Source of the DNA: Nitrospira sp.
GTDB lineage: Bacteria > Nitrospirota > Nitrospiria > Nitrospirales > Nitrospiraceae
DNA: 64,000 nt
Direction: 5' to 3'
Assembly: GCA_009594995.1 (NCBI GenBank)
Contig: VOPR01000016.1
Coordinates: forward strand, 31,787-95,786
This document shows, piece by piece, positions 36,047-44,512 of the stretch. Position numbers and translations under genes: made by a program. The stretch's first letter is position 1. The number at the start of each line of letters is the position of its first letter. The notes beneath the pieces are model-generated. The model was not told the DNA's origin, made no database searches, and saw only the letters and a list, made by a program, of their open reading frames with translations.

Positions 36047-36676
36047 ATGAAACGAGCATTTGATCTGTTCATTGCTGCTGCGATGTTGCTTTTTCTGTGT
36101 CCAGGGCTCGTGGTTATCGCGGGGATGGTGGTATTGGGCGACGGTGGATCTCCGTTCTTTCGGGGGTGGCGTGTGGGCCTTTCTGGCAAGCCATTCCGTA
36201 TTCTAAAGTTCCGAACCATGCGCCCGGACGCGGAGCGGCTTGGGGGGAGCTCCACTGCCAACGACGATCCGCGCGTCACCCGCATTGGGGCTGTGCTTAG
36301 ACGCTATAAGTTAGATGAACTCCCGCAACTCTGGAATGTGCTGTGTGGGGAAATGAGTCTGGTCGGTCCGCGACCGGAAGTGCAACGCTTTGTGGATCTC
36401 TATACAGAGGAAGAACGGGCGATTCTCACCGTTCGACCAGGTCTGACCGATTGGGCTAGTTTGTGGAACATCGATGAAGGCGCGGTCCTTGAGGGGAGTG
36501 CCGACCCCGATCAGGCCTATTGCGAACTCATCAGGCCCAAAAAACTTCAACTTCAACTCGCCTACGTGCGGCGAGCCGGCTTCTGGACCGACCTCGGTAT
36601 CCTGTATCAGACCATGGGGGCGGTTCTGTTCCGTGTGAAATTTTGCGAGGCACGGGCACTGGAGCTGGGGTCGTGA
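36047..36676 (+). CDS. Initiating sugar-1-phosphate transferase (WcaJ/PglC-like)
   Basis: A monotopic phosphoglycosyl transferase of about 209 residues that moves a sugar phosphate to undecaprenyl phosphate to start repeat-unit synthesis. The N-terminal [20 protein letters not shown] re-entrant helix, [34 protein letters not shown] and [10 protein letters not shown] with [13 protein letters not shown] are all family motifs. The size and absence of extra N-terminal TM segments match the short PglC-type members. ATG at 36047 is used; GTG at 36038 is possible. The following E1 gene starts at its stop. Confidence 0.9.
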   Translation: MKRAFDLFIAAAMLLFLCPGLVVIAGMVVLGDGGSPFFRGWRVGLSGKPFRILKFRTMRPDAERLGGSSTANDDPRVTRIGAVLRRYKLDELPQLWNVLCGEMSLVGPRPEVQRFVDLYTEEERAILTVRPGLTDWASLWNIDEGAVLEGSADPDQAYCELIRPKKLQLQLAYVRRAGFWTDLGILYQTMGAVLFRVKFCEARALELGS

Positions 36677-37680
36677 ATCGTCAGAATAATAGTGGCGCCC
36701 CCTCGTTGTTGGACGAACAGATGATGTCGTTCCTGTACGGTATGCAACGGATCCGTCTGGCCGAAGAACGTATCGGGGAGCTCGTCGCGAGTCGGGAGGT
36801 CCGAACACCTTGTCATCTCTCGATTGGACAGGAAGCGATTCCCGTCGGCGTCTGCGCGGCATTGAACGAGGACGATAGCCTCTGGGGTGGGCATCGCTCG
36901 CACGGGCATTACCTGGCGAAGGGCGGAGATCTCAACGCCATGATGGCGGAGATTTTCGGGAAAGCAACTGGTTGCGCTCGTGGACGTGGAGGCTCGATGC
37001 ACCTTGTGGCTCCGGCGCAGGGAATCTTCGGGACGGTTCCCCTGGTGGCTGCCACGATTCCTTTGGCGGTGGGCGCTGCCCTCTCAGGTAAGCTCCGAGG
37101 GACTGCTCAGGTCGCCGTGGCCTTTTTCGGGGATGGAGCAACAGACGAAGGGCACTTTCACGAATCCCTCAATCTGGCGGCGCTGTATCGCCTCCCCGTG
37201 GTATTTGTGTGTGAAAACAACTTGTACTCCACGCATTTGACGCTGAAGGAACGGCGGGTGAAGGACAATATCGCCGAGAGCGCGGCGCTTCACGGGCTGG
37301 CTGGTATGGCGTTGGATGGGAACGATGTGACGGCTGTCTATCGGGCCGCACATCAGGCCGTGCAACGTGCCAGATCCGGCGAAGGCCCCACGCTCCTGGA
37401 GTGTCGGACCTACCGATGGCGGGGGCATGTGGGCCCTGCGGCCGATCTCGGAGTCGGGGCCGATCGTCGGCGTGAATTGGATGAGTGGCAGCGCCGTGAT
37501 CCCATTGCGCAGTGCCGGGCGTTGCTCGGTGCCGGCGGAGTGCCCTTCGATGTGTTGGATGGCGTGACTGCAAAGGCGAGGGAAGAGATTGAGGCGGCCG
37601 TGACGTTCGCACTCCAATCGCCGGCCCCGGATGAGAGCGAATTGCTCCAGCATGTGTATGCCGCACGGAGGGGGTGCTAG
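36673..37680 (+). CDS. Thiamine-diphosphate 2-oxoacid dehydrogenase-like E1 alpha subunit
   Basis: A 335-residue E1 alpha homologue. It contains RTPCHLSIGQEAIPVGVCAAL, LWGGHRSHGHYLAKGG, RGRGGSMHLVAP and the ThDP motif GDGATDEGHFHESLNLAAL ending VVFVCENNLYS. The GTG at 36673 overlaps the previous stop; a longer frame from 36520 lies within the sugar transferase and is rejected. The E1 beta gene follows 4 bp later. No E2 or E3 gene is present, so a role in carbohydrate modification (keto-acid or keto-sugar chemistry) is more likely than a standard dehydrogenase complex, though this is inference. Confidence 0.85.
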   Translation: MNRQNNSGAPSLLDEQMMSFLYGMQRIRLAEERIGELVASREVRTPCHLSIGQEAIPVGVCAALNEDDSLWGGHRSHGHYLAKGGDLNAMMAEIFGKATGCARGRGGSMHLVAPAQGIFGTVPLVAATIPLAVGAALSGKLRGTAQVAVAFFGDGATDEGHFHESLNLAALYRLPVVFVCENNLYSTHLTLKERRVKDNIAESAALHGLAGMALDGNDVTAVYRAAHQAVQRARSGEGPTLLECRTYRWRGHVGPAADLGVGADRRRELDEWQRRDPIAQCRALLGAGGVPFDVLDGVTAKAREEIEAAVTFALQSPAPDESELLQHVYAARRGC

Positions 37681-37684
37681 ACGC

Positions 37685-38674
37685 ATGCGCACACTGACGT
37701 ATGCCCAAGCGATCCGTGAGGCCCACGCACAACTCCTTGCCACAGATCCGCGCGTGTTTCTCATCGGCCAAGGTGTCCGGAATCCGTGGTATGCGGGAAC
37801 CAGCCTGCAGGATCTCGACAAGGAGTTCGGTACACATCGCGTGATTGATTCTCCGGTGTCGGAGAATGCCACCACCGGTGCGGCGATCGGCGCCGCCATC
37901 ACAGGCATGCGCCCCATTGTGTTTCATCCTCGCATGGATTTCATGTTGCTGGCAGCGGATCCCATCATAAACCAGGCAGCCAATTGGTCGTATCTCTTTG
38001 CCGGCCGAGCGTCTGTGCCCGTGGTGATTCGAGCGGTGATCAATCGAGGGGGTGAGCAGGGGGCACAACATTCTCAGGCCCTGCAAGCGTTGTTTGCACA
38101 TGTGCCGGGGCTGAAAGTCGTCATGCCCGCGACTCCCTATGATGCGAAGGGGTTGCTGATTGCTGCTGTACGAGACGGAAACCCTGTGCTCTACATCGAC
38201 GATCGATGGCTGTATGACCTGCAGGGAGACGTGCCGGAAAGCCTCTATGAGGTACCGATTGGATCTGCGGCGCTGCGTCGGAGCGGGAGGGATGTGACGC
38301 TGCTCGCCACCTCCTATATGGCAAGTGAGGCAACGAAGGCGGTCGAGGTGCTGACTCAACGGGGCATCGATGTGGAGTTGATCGATGTGCGTTCGATCAA
38401 GCCCTGGGATCGCAATCTGGTGTATTCGTCGATTGGAAAGACCGGCCGATTGGTTATTGCGGATGCCGCCTGGATGAGCGGCGGTTTTGCGGCTGAAATT
38501 GCCGCGTCGGTGGCGGGAGAGATCTTTCACGCCTTGAAGTCGCCGATCGGCCGAGTCTGTTTGCCGGATGTGCCCGCGCCGACCTCAGCTGTGCTCGAGC
38601 AGGCGTACTACATCGGCGCGGAGAATATTGTGTCCGCCGTGGAGAAAGTTCTTGTGGCGAGTACTCGATCGTAG
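37685..38674 (+). CDS. Thiamine-diphosphate E1 beta subunit (transketolase-like)
   Basis: A 329-residue partner of the preceding alpha subunit. It has the pyrimidine-binding domain (VFLIGQGVRNPWYAG, VIDSPVSENATTGAAIGAAI with the conserved Glu, RPIVFHPRMDFMLLA, RGGEQGAQHSQ) and the C-terminal transketolase domain (VTLLATSYMASEATKAVEVL, VELIDVRSIKPWDRNLVYSS, RVCLPDVPAPTSAVLEQAYY). GGAGG lies 16 nt before the ATG. The DegT aminotransferase starts 3 bp after the stop, indicating an operon. Confidence 0.86.
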   Translation: MRTLTYAQAIREAHAQLLATDPRVFLIGQGVRNPWYAGTSLQDLDKEFGTHRVIDSPVSENATTGAAIGAAITGMRPIVFHPRMDFMLLAADPIINQAANWSYLFAGRASVPVVIRAVINRGGEQGAQHSQALQALFAHVPGLKVVMPATPYDAKGLLIAAVRDGNPVLYIDDRWLYDLQGDVPESLYEVPIGSAALRRSGRDVTLLATSYMASEATKAVEVLTQRGIDVELIDVRSIKPWDRNLVYSSIGKTGRLVIADAAWMSGGFAAEIAASVAGEIFHALKSPIGRVCLPDVPAPTSAVLEQAYYIGAENIVSAVEKVLVASTRS

Positions 38675-38676
38675 GT

Positions 38677-39789
38677 ATGGCCTATCACGTCCCATTCATC
38701 GACCCGCGCAGCCATTACGCGAAACTCAAGCCTGAGATCGATCGGGCGATCATCGATTGCCTGGCTAACGGGGATCTCGTCAATCGGCACCAGCTCAAGG
38801 ATTTTGAGCAGCACCTGGCCGAATTCGTCGGGGTGAAGTATGCCGTTGGCGTCAACAGCGGCTATCACGCGCTACTGTTCGCCCTGCTCGGCGCGGGTGT
38901 TGGGTCAGGCGATGAAGTTATCACCGTGGCCCATACGTTCGTGGCGACGGTCTCCGCCATCGTGCATTGCGGGGCGCACCCGGTGCTGATCGATGTCGGG
39001 CCTGACTTCAACATGGATGTCGATCTGATTCAGCGGGCCATCACCCCGAAGACGAAAGTGCTGCTCCCTGTGCACCTGAATGGACGAGTCTGTGAGATGG
39101 ATCGTATTCTGGCGTTGGCCGACAAACATGGACTGGCTGTGATCGAAGATGCGGCCCAGGCGCTCGGGGCGACGTTCGACGGCAAGTGTGCTGGAAGTCA
39201 GGGCCGCGCAGGCTGTTTCAGTTTCTATCCATTCAAAGTGCTCGGCGGGTTCGGAGACGGGGGGGCCATCACCACGAACGATGCGGCGCTTGCCCGCATG
39301 GCGACTCTCCTCCGTTATAACGGCGAAGATCGCGCTACCGGCGAATATCACTACCATGGACAGACTGCCTTGTTAGATAACGTGCAGGCTGCTGTGCTGG
39401 ACGTGAAGCTGCGTCATCTGCCGGACTGGATTGCTCACCGGCGGGGGATCGCCGCTGCCTATCACCGGGGGCTGTCCGGAATCACACAGCTGCGAATTCC
39501 TCAATTCGACGAAGCGCGGCACAAGGACATCTTCCAGAACTATGTCATCCGCACCACGGTCCGTGATCAACTGCGCGCGTATCTGAAGGAGCAGGGGATT
39601 GAGACACTCGTCCATTGGCAGAAACCCATGTGGGAACACCAAGGGTTGGGCCTGGCGGTTCCAGACGCCCCAGAAACTCGCTCGATCTGTCGGGAAGTGG
39701 TGTCTCTGCCGATGAGCGCTGAAACCACAGAGGCGCAGGTCGAGCTCATCATTGCCGCGCTCCGGGCGTTTTTCTCAATGCAACCGTGA
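38677..39789 (+). CDS. DegT/DnrJ/EryC1-family sugar aminotransferase
   Basis: A PLP-dependent aminotransferase of 370 residues that transfers an amino group to a nucleotide keto-sugar. Motifs: YAVGVNSGYHALLFALLGAG, DEVITVAHTFVATVSAIVHC, AVIEDAAQALGATFDG and the PLP lysine in CFSFYPFKVLGGFGDGGAI. The end has the family aspect EVVSLPMSAETTEAQVELI. The keto substrate could come from the FlaA1-like dehydratase encoded 1 kb downstream. GTG of the next gene overlaps its stop. Confidence 0.92.
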   Translation: MAYHVPFIDPRSHYAKLKPEIDRAIIDCLANGDLVNRHQLKDFEQHLAEFVGVKYAVGVNSGYHALLFALLGAGVGSGDEVITVAHTFVATVSAIVHCGAHPVLIDVGPDFNMDVDLIQRAITPKTKVLLPVHLNGRVCEMDRILALADKHGLAVIEDAAQALGATFDGKCAGSQGRAGCFSFYPFKVLGGFGDGGAITTNDAALARMATLLRYNGEDRATGEYHYHGQTALLDNVQAAVLDVKLRHLPDWIAHRRGIAAAYHRGLSGITQLRIPQFDEARHKDIFQNYVIRTTVRDQLRAYLKEQGIETLVHWQKPMWEHQGLGLAVPDAPETRSICREVVSLPMSAETTEAQVELIIAALRAFFSMQP

Positions 39790-40562
39790 CCCTCTCCGAC
39801 TACAGCGCTGTGACAGAAAAAGCGGGCGACTGGGTGACGCCTGAGGCGGTGTCCATGGTCTATACACGCTATCGTTTCGCCTCTGATTTTTGTCGAGGCC
39901 GGCGGGTTCTGGAGATTGCCTGCGGGCCAGGCGTTGGGCTGGGGTACCTGGCCAGGCATGCGGAGGATGTGATCGGGGGGGATCTCACCCACAGTTTACT
40001 TCAGCATGCACGTGACAGGGTGCAGGAGAGCATTTCTTTGCTGAGATTGGAGGCTGAGGAGTTGCCGCTTCTTCCGGCGTCCAGGGACCTCATCGTTTGT
40101 TGCGAAGCGCTCTATTTCCTTCGAGACCCAGGACAATTCTTGCAGGAATGCCGTCGAGTGTTGTCTCCGCAGGGGCTCCTCCTGCTTTGTACGGTAAACC
40201 CGGAGTGGCCGGACTTCAACCCCAGTCCCTATGGCCGGCAGTATTACTCAACCCGTGCGCTAGTGAGCGTGATGCGGGAAGCCGGGTTTCAGACTGAGAT
40301 GTATGCTGCCTTCCCCGTCGTCGGGGCATCGCTTCGGGCCTCCTGTGTGTCATGGATCAAACGTGTGGCGGTCGCATTGCACCTCATTCCAGCCAGCATG
40401 GCAGGGAAGCGCTTGCTGAAGCGGTTCTTCCTTGGTGGGCTCGTTCCGTTTCCCACGGCCGTGGATGATGGGCTAGCGACCTACGTTCAGCCCGTGGGCA
40501 TTCCTCAGGATCAGCCGGTTCCCGGCTACAAGATCCTGTTTGCTGTCGGCCGACCCGTCTGA
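39786..40562 (+). CDS. Class I SAM-dependent methyltransferase
   Basis: A 258-residue methyltransferase. Motif I is VLEIACGPGVGLGYLARHA, then VIGGDLTHSLLQHARDR, LRLEAEELPLLPASRDLIVC and LQECRRVLSPQGLLLLCTVN. It is distinct from the first methyltransferase of the locus (no close sequence match). Start is GTG overlapping the aminotransferase stop by 4 bp, showing coupling. Acts probably on a sugar of the repeat unit, possibly N- or O-methylation; undetermined. Confidence 0.82.
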   Translation: MTLSDYSAVTEKAGDWVTPEAVSMVYTRYRFASDFCRGRRVLEIACGPGVGLGYLARHAEDVIGGDLTHSLLQHARDRVQESISLLRLEAEELPLLPASRDLIVCCEALYFLRDPGQFLQECRRVLSPQGLLLLCTVNPEWPDFNPSPYGRQYYSTRALVSVMREAGFQTEMYAAFPVVGASLRASCVSWIKRVAVALHLIPASMAGKRLLKRFFLGGLVPFPTAVDDGLATYVQPVGIPQDQPVPGYKILFAVGRPV

Positions 40563-40732
40563 CCTGACTCGATTCCTTCACAAGTCACTGGCTGGTTTCC
40601 GTGCCGTCTCTTCTGCCTAGGTCCTACCTGGAGCGGGCTCCAGGGGTGGATTCGTCTATTCAAGACGAGGTATCCTTCCACCCTGGGTCTCAAAGCCAGC
40701 CCCGTCGGCGAGGGTGGTCAACTGGAATAGGT

Positions 40733-42703
40733 ATGGCTCGTTTCTTCACCACATCCGTCATCGGTGGCCAACGACGTCTGCTGCTGTTTCTCGCCCACCT
40801 GGGGCTGGCAGCCCTCTCCAATTGGCTCGCGTTTCTGCTCCGTTTCGATCAGACCATTCCTGTCGCTGAGTGGAACTTGTTCATCACCCTGCTCCCGGTC
40901 CTTCTGGCCATCAGGGCGCTGACCTTCTATCCGTTTCGGTTGTACGACGGTCTCTGGCGCTACACCAGTCTGTGGGACGTCCGCGATCTGGCCTTGAGTA
41001 TTGTCGCAAGCACGCTGCTGTTCGTAGGGGCGGTGCGATTTGGGCTGGGCGCGCGGGCCTATCCGTCTTCCGTGATCATGATCGACGCCCTCCTGCTCCT
41101 GTGCCTGTTGACCGGTTTGCGGCTGTTGCCCCGATTCATTCGGGAAACGGACTGGATGGGTTCCGGCCAGAAACGAGTACTGGTCGTTGGCGCCGGCGAT
41201 GCCGGCGCGATGATTGTCCGGGAAATGCGGAATAATCCTTCCTACGGCTATCGTCCAATTGGCTTTGTCGACGATAATCCGGCAAAAAACGGGCATCGCA
41301 TTCATGGAGTAACGGTCTTAGGGGACAGGGCTCACCTGCCCCGCATCATCGCTGAGCAGAGTCCCGAGGCGGTCCTCATTGCCATGCCCAGTGCCAAGCC
41401 CGCCACGATCCGGGCGATGGTGAAGGCGCTGGAGCCGTTCCACCTTCCCATTCAAACCCTGCCGAATTTGCGGGATCTGCTGCAGTGTCGGGTAGAGGTC
41501 AGTCAGATTCGCAACCTGTCTATCGAGGACCTGCTTGACCGGGCGCCTGTCGATCTGGATCCCGAGCCGCTACGTGCGCTGGTGCAGGGGGAGCGGGTGT
41601 TGGTCACCGGGGCCGGAGGATCGATCGGCGCAGAGTTATGCCGGCAGGTGGCCGGACTGAACCCGGCATCGTTGGTGTTGCTCGATCGCTACGAAAATGG
41701 ATTATTTGCCATTGCGAATGAATTGGCGGCGGCCGGGAAGACGTGTGTTTCTTCTGTGATCGGCGACGTGACTGAAGTCGGCCAGATGAACCGGCTGTTT
41801 GCGGAATACCGCCCGACGCTGGTGTTTCATGCCGCCGCGCATAAACATGTGCCGCTGATGGAGGGCAACCCCTGTGAGGCCGTGCTGAATAATGTCGGCG
41901 GAACAAGAATCGTCGCGGAGGCGGCTCATCGTCATGAGGTCGACCGGTTCATCCTGATCTCGACCGATAAAGCGGTGAATCCGGTCAGTGTAATGGGGGC
42001 GAGCAAGGGGGTCGCGGAATTGCTTGTGCAGCGACTCTCTCGCACGTCCCGGACGGTGTTTGCCACAGTGCGATTCGGCAATGTGTTGGGCAGCAATGGC
42101 AGTGTGGTGCCGCTCTTCCTGGAGCAAATCAGAGCGGGCGGGCCCGTCACGATTACGGATCCGAACATGCGCCGCTATTTCATGCTGATGACCGAGGCCG
42201 TGCATCTGGTACTCCAGGCCGCACGGTTGGCCAGGGGGGGAGAGCTGTTTGTGCTGGAGATGGGCGAGCAGATCAGCGTGCTCGAGATGGCGCGCAATCT
42301 GATTCGACTGTCCGGATTGGTTCCCGACCAAGATATCGCCTTGACCTATCTCGGTTGCAGACCGGGCGAGAAATTGACGGAGGAACTGGTCGCCCCTCAC
42401 GAAACGGTGGAGCCGACCTTGGTGGCAAAGGTCCTGTGCGTCCGGCCCGATCCGGCACGCGATCTCGCTCAGCTAGCTGGATTCGTCGCAAAACTGGAGG
42501 AGTCGGCGGCAGAGGGGAACGTGTCGAAGGTCCAGGCCCTCCTCTGTGCCGTTCTTCCCGCCTACTGCCCGGCTGGCCTGTCGCTGATTCAGGAGGGGGC
42601 GGGCGATACCGATGCTCTTCTGTCTCAGGAGCCCTCACCGACACCTGCCGGTATCGAAACGGTCGCTGGCCTCGCGCCGACCGTTCCGCACAGGCGGGAA
42701 TGA
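40733..42703 (+). CDS. FlaA1/CapD/WbpM-like nucleotide-sugar 4,6-dehydratase
   Basis: A membrane-bound dehydratase of about 656 residues producing 4-keto-6-deoxy nucleotide sugars. Four N-terminal TM segments (to about residue 125) lead to a first Rossmann domain (VLVVGAGDAGAMIVREM from about residue 149). A catalytic SDR domain follows (VLVTGAGGSIGAELCRQ from residue 289). The active site reads STDKAVNPVSVMGASKG: Met421 and Lys425 replace the usual YxxxK, as in FlaA1/WbpM. ATG at 40733 has GGAATAGG upstream; a GTG at 40601 would add 44 residues with no ribosome binding site. Its product is a likely substrate of the DegT enzyme. Confidence 0.88.
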   Translation: MARFFTTSVIGGQRRLLLFLAHLGLAALSNWLAFLLRFDQTIPVAEWNLFITLLPVLLAIRALTFYPFRLYDGLWRYTSLWDVRDLALSIVASTLLFVGAVRFGLGARAYPSSVIMIDALLLLCLLTGLRLLPRFIRETDWMGSGQKRVLVVGAGDAGAMIVREMRNNPSYGYRPIGFVDDNPAKNGHRIHGVTVLGDRAHLPRIIAEQSPEAVLIAMPSAKPATIRAMVKALEPFHLPIQTLPNLRDLLQCRVEVSQIRNLSIEDLLDRAPVDLDPEPLRALVQGERVLVTGAGGSIGAELCRQVAGLNPASLVLLDRYENGLFAIANELAAAGKTCVSSVIGDVTEVGQMNRLFAEYRPTLVFHAAAHKHVPLMEGNPCEAVLNNVGGTRIVAEAAHRHEVDRFILISTDKAVNPVSVMGASKGVAELLVQRLSRTSRTVFATVRFGNVLGSNGSVVPLFLEQIRAGGPVTITDPNMRRYFMLMTEAVHLVLQAARLARGGELFVLEMGEQISVLEMARNLIRLSGLVPDQDIALTYLGCRPGEKLTEELVAPHETVEPTLVAKVLCVRPDPARDLAQLAGFVAKLEESAAEGNVSKVQALLCAVLPAYCPAGLSLIQEGAGDTDALLSQEPSPTPAGIETVAGLAPTVPHRRE

Positions 42704-42788
42704 TGCCTCGTCACCGTTTAATGCCGGTAATTCCAGACTTATCGCTCATTCACCCCATCCCTCTTTGTGTTTCCGCTCGGCCTGCCTT

Positions 42789-44423
42789 GTGAAAATCTGT
42801 CGCCTTTCATTCGTGTTCAGTCTCGGCATGGCTTTCTGGCTTGTCCTGAGCGGCGTTGCCCTGGCCTCGAGCAATCTTCCTCTCCACCACTGGGCTTATG
42901 ACGCGATCGAGCGCTTAATCGGACTCGGCGTGATCGACCATGCGTTGATTGGTGCCAAGCCCTTCACTCGTCTGCAGGCGGCGCAGTATGTGGCCAGGGC
43001 CATTGAGCGGGTTCGCGCCGACCAGGTTGAACTGGATGGACGTGAGGTGGTTGCTGAGCCGCTTCTGGAACGATTGCTCGGGGAGTTTCGCCCGGAACTC
43101 ATTCGCCTCGGGACCATCCGCGCTCGTCCGGAAGACAAGACCGGCTCTCTGCGATTCGGCGCCCGTGTCACCTCGGAGGTCGATGCGTCGTCCATCGGTG
43201 GCGGCCAAACGATCCGGTTTCGAGAGAATCGAGGTGGGGAGTATTTCGCCAATGGCGTTCAGAATCAGACGGATGTGAGGGCCTGGGCGGAATTGAACGA
43301 ATGGGCCGCCGTAATGGTCCAACCGAAATTTATCAGCAATCGTCATTTGTTGGGTCTTGGGGCCACCAACAATAGCGACAATTTCTACATGCGTGAGTTC
43401 AGCCTCAAGCTGAGTTATGCCAACATCGCGCTGGAAGCCGGACGGGGGACGCAGTGGTGGGGGCCTGGATATCACGGGTCTCTGTTGCTGACCGATCACG
43501 CTTTTCCGATGGACATGATCAAATTGGGAACGGAGCGTCCGTTCCAATTGCCGGGGTTCCTGAGCGGCCTGGGCGATTGGAAGGTGAATGCATTTTTGGC
43601 TCAACTGGAACGCAATCGCGACTTTTCACGCGCCCGGGTCTTCGGTTTGCGCATCAGCTACCTGCCGACCTCCTGGTTGGAGTTCGGTCTGACGCGGCTG
43701 ACGCAGTTCGGCGGGCGCGGGCGCGATCAATCGTTTCCGGAAACGGTCGTCGATTCCTACATCCATCCGGCGAATCAGGGGGCTGACAAGGATGTGAACG
43801 AACAGGGGATGGCCGATTTTCGGCTTAGACTTCCGTCGGTCCCATACCTGATTCCCTTTCCTGCCGGGCTCCAGGTGTATGGAGAGATCGGGACGGAGGA
43901 CAAGTGGTCGCAACTGCCCATTCCGAGCCGTGCAGCTTTTTTAGGCGGCATCTACATTCCACAGGTGTTTCAGGGTGATACGTTGGACCTGCGCATTGAA
44001 TACGCAGACACGGACTACGGGCGGCAACGGCATCCTGAGTTGGGAGGGGTTTGGTACAACAACGGGACCTATACGAGTGGGATGCGTTACCGCGGACTTC
44101 CGCTTGGTCACAGTATGGGAACTGATGCCACCGATTTCTTTGTCCGTACGACCCGATACCTGACCGAGACCGTGCAACTCGGTGCGAATTTCAATATTCA
44201 GGAGCGGGATCGGGGGCAGCCGGTTCATGAAAAAAAACGCGAAGCCGCCGTGGATCTGACCTGGTGGTATTCCAGAAATGTCCAGTTTATGGGCGGATAC
44301 ACCTTCCAGCGTTTGACCAATCCCGGCCAGGTGACGGATATCACGCCGTTTGTTGAAACGTTTGCCTCCGGCGTGACGGCGAAGAACCACCTCGTCTGGA
44401 CATCCGTGGCGGTCCAATTCTAG
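42789..44423 (+). CDS. Wzi-like outer-membrane capsule assembly protein with SLH-like N-terminus
   Basis: About 544 residues from a GTG at 42789, with signal peptide (LSFVFSLGMAFWLVLSGVALA). The next 50 residues (HHWAYDAIERLIGLGVID to FTRLQAAQYVARA) look like an SLH-type or S-layer-like domain. The remaining ~400 residues are a beta-barrel of the capsule assembly Wzi family (VQPKFISNRHLLG, LEAGRGTQWWGPGYHGSLLL, MDMIKLGTERPFQLPGF). Wzi proteins hold polysaccharide at the outer surface. The coding frame is open further upstream into the preceding gene, so the start is uncertain. Confidence 0.78.
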   Translation: MKICRLSFVFSLGMAFWLVLSGVALASSNLPLHHWAYDAIERLIGLGVIDHALIGAKPFTRLQAAQYVARAIERVRADQVELDGREVVAEPLLERLLGEFRPELIRLGTIRARPEDKTGSLRFGARVTSEVDASSIGGGQTIRFRENRGGEYFANGVQNQTDVRAWAELNEWAAVMVQPKFISNRHLLGLGATNNSDNFYMREFSLKLSYANIALEAGRGTQWWGPGYHGSLLLTDHAFPMDMIKLGTERPFQLPGFLSGLGDWKVNAFLAQLERNRDFSRARVFGLRISYLPTSWLEFGLTRLTQFGGRGRDQSFPETVVDSYIHPANQGADKDVNEQGMADFRLRLPSVPYLIPFPAGLQVYGEIGTEDKWSQLPIPSRAAFLGGIYIPQVFQGDTLDLRIEYADTDYGRQRHPELGGVWYNNGTYTSGMRYRGLPLGHSMGTDATDFFVRTTRYLTETVQLGANFNIQERDRGQPVHEKKREAAVDLTWWYSRNVQFMGGYTFQRLTNPGQVTDITPFVETFASGVTAKNHLVWTSVAVQF

Positions 44424-44512
44424 CAGTTGCGGCCCTGGGCTCGTTTGACTGAGCCGGTGATTTTGGATTAGAACCTACAGTCGTTATCCACAGGCGAGAC
44501 CGATCGGGATTT

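Noticed and set aside
37169..38530. 453-codon minus-strand frame over the E1 genes
   Set aside because: Composition is dominated by Arg, His and Pro, as expected of a shadow frame, and both E1 genes have clear motifs.
44438..44455. GGCTC/GAGCC hairpin after the Wzi-like gene
   Set aside because: A 5-bp stem with a weak T tract; too little to call a terminator within the continuing polysaccharide locus.
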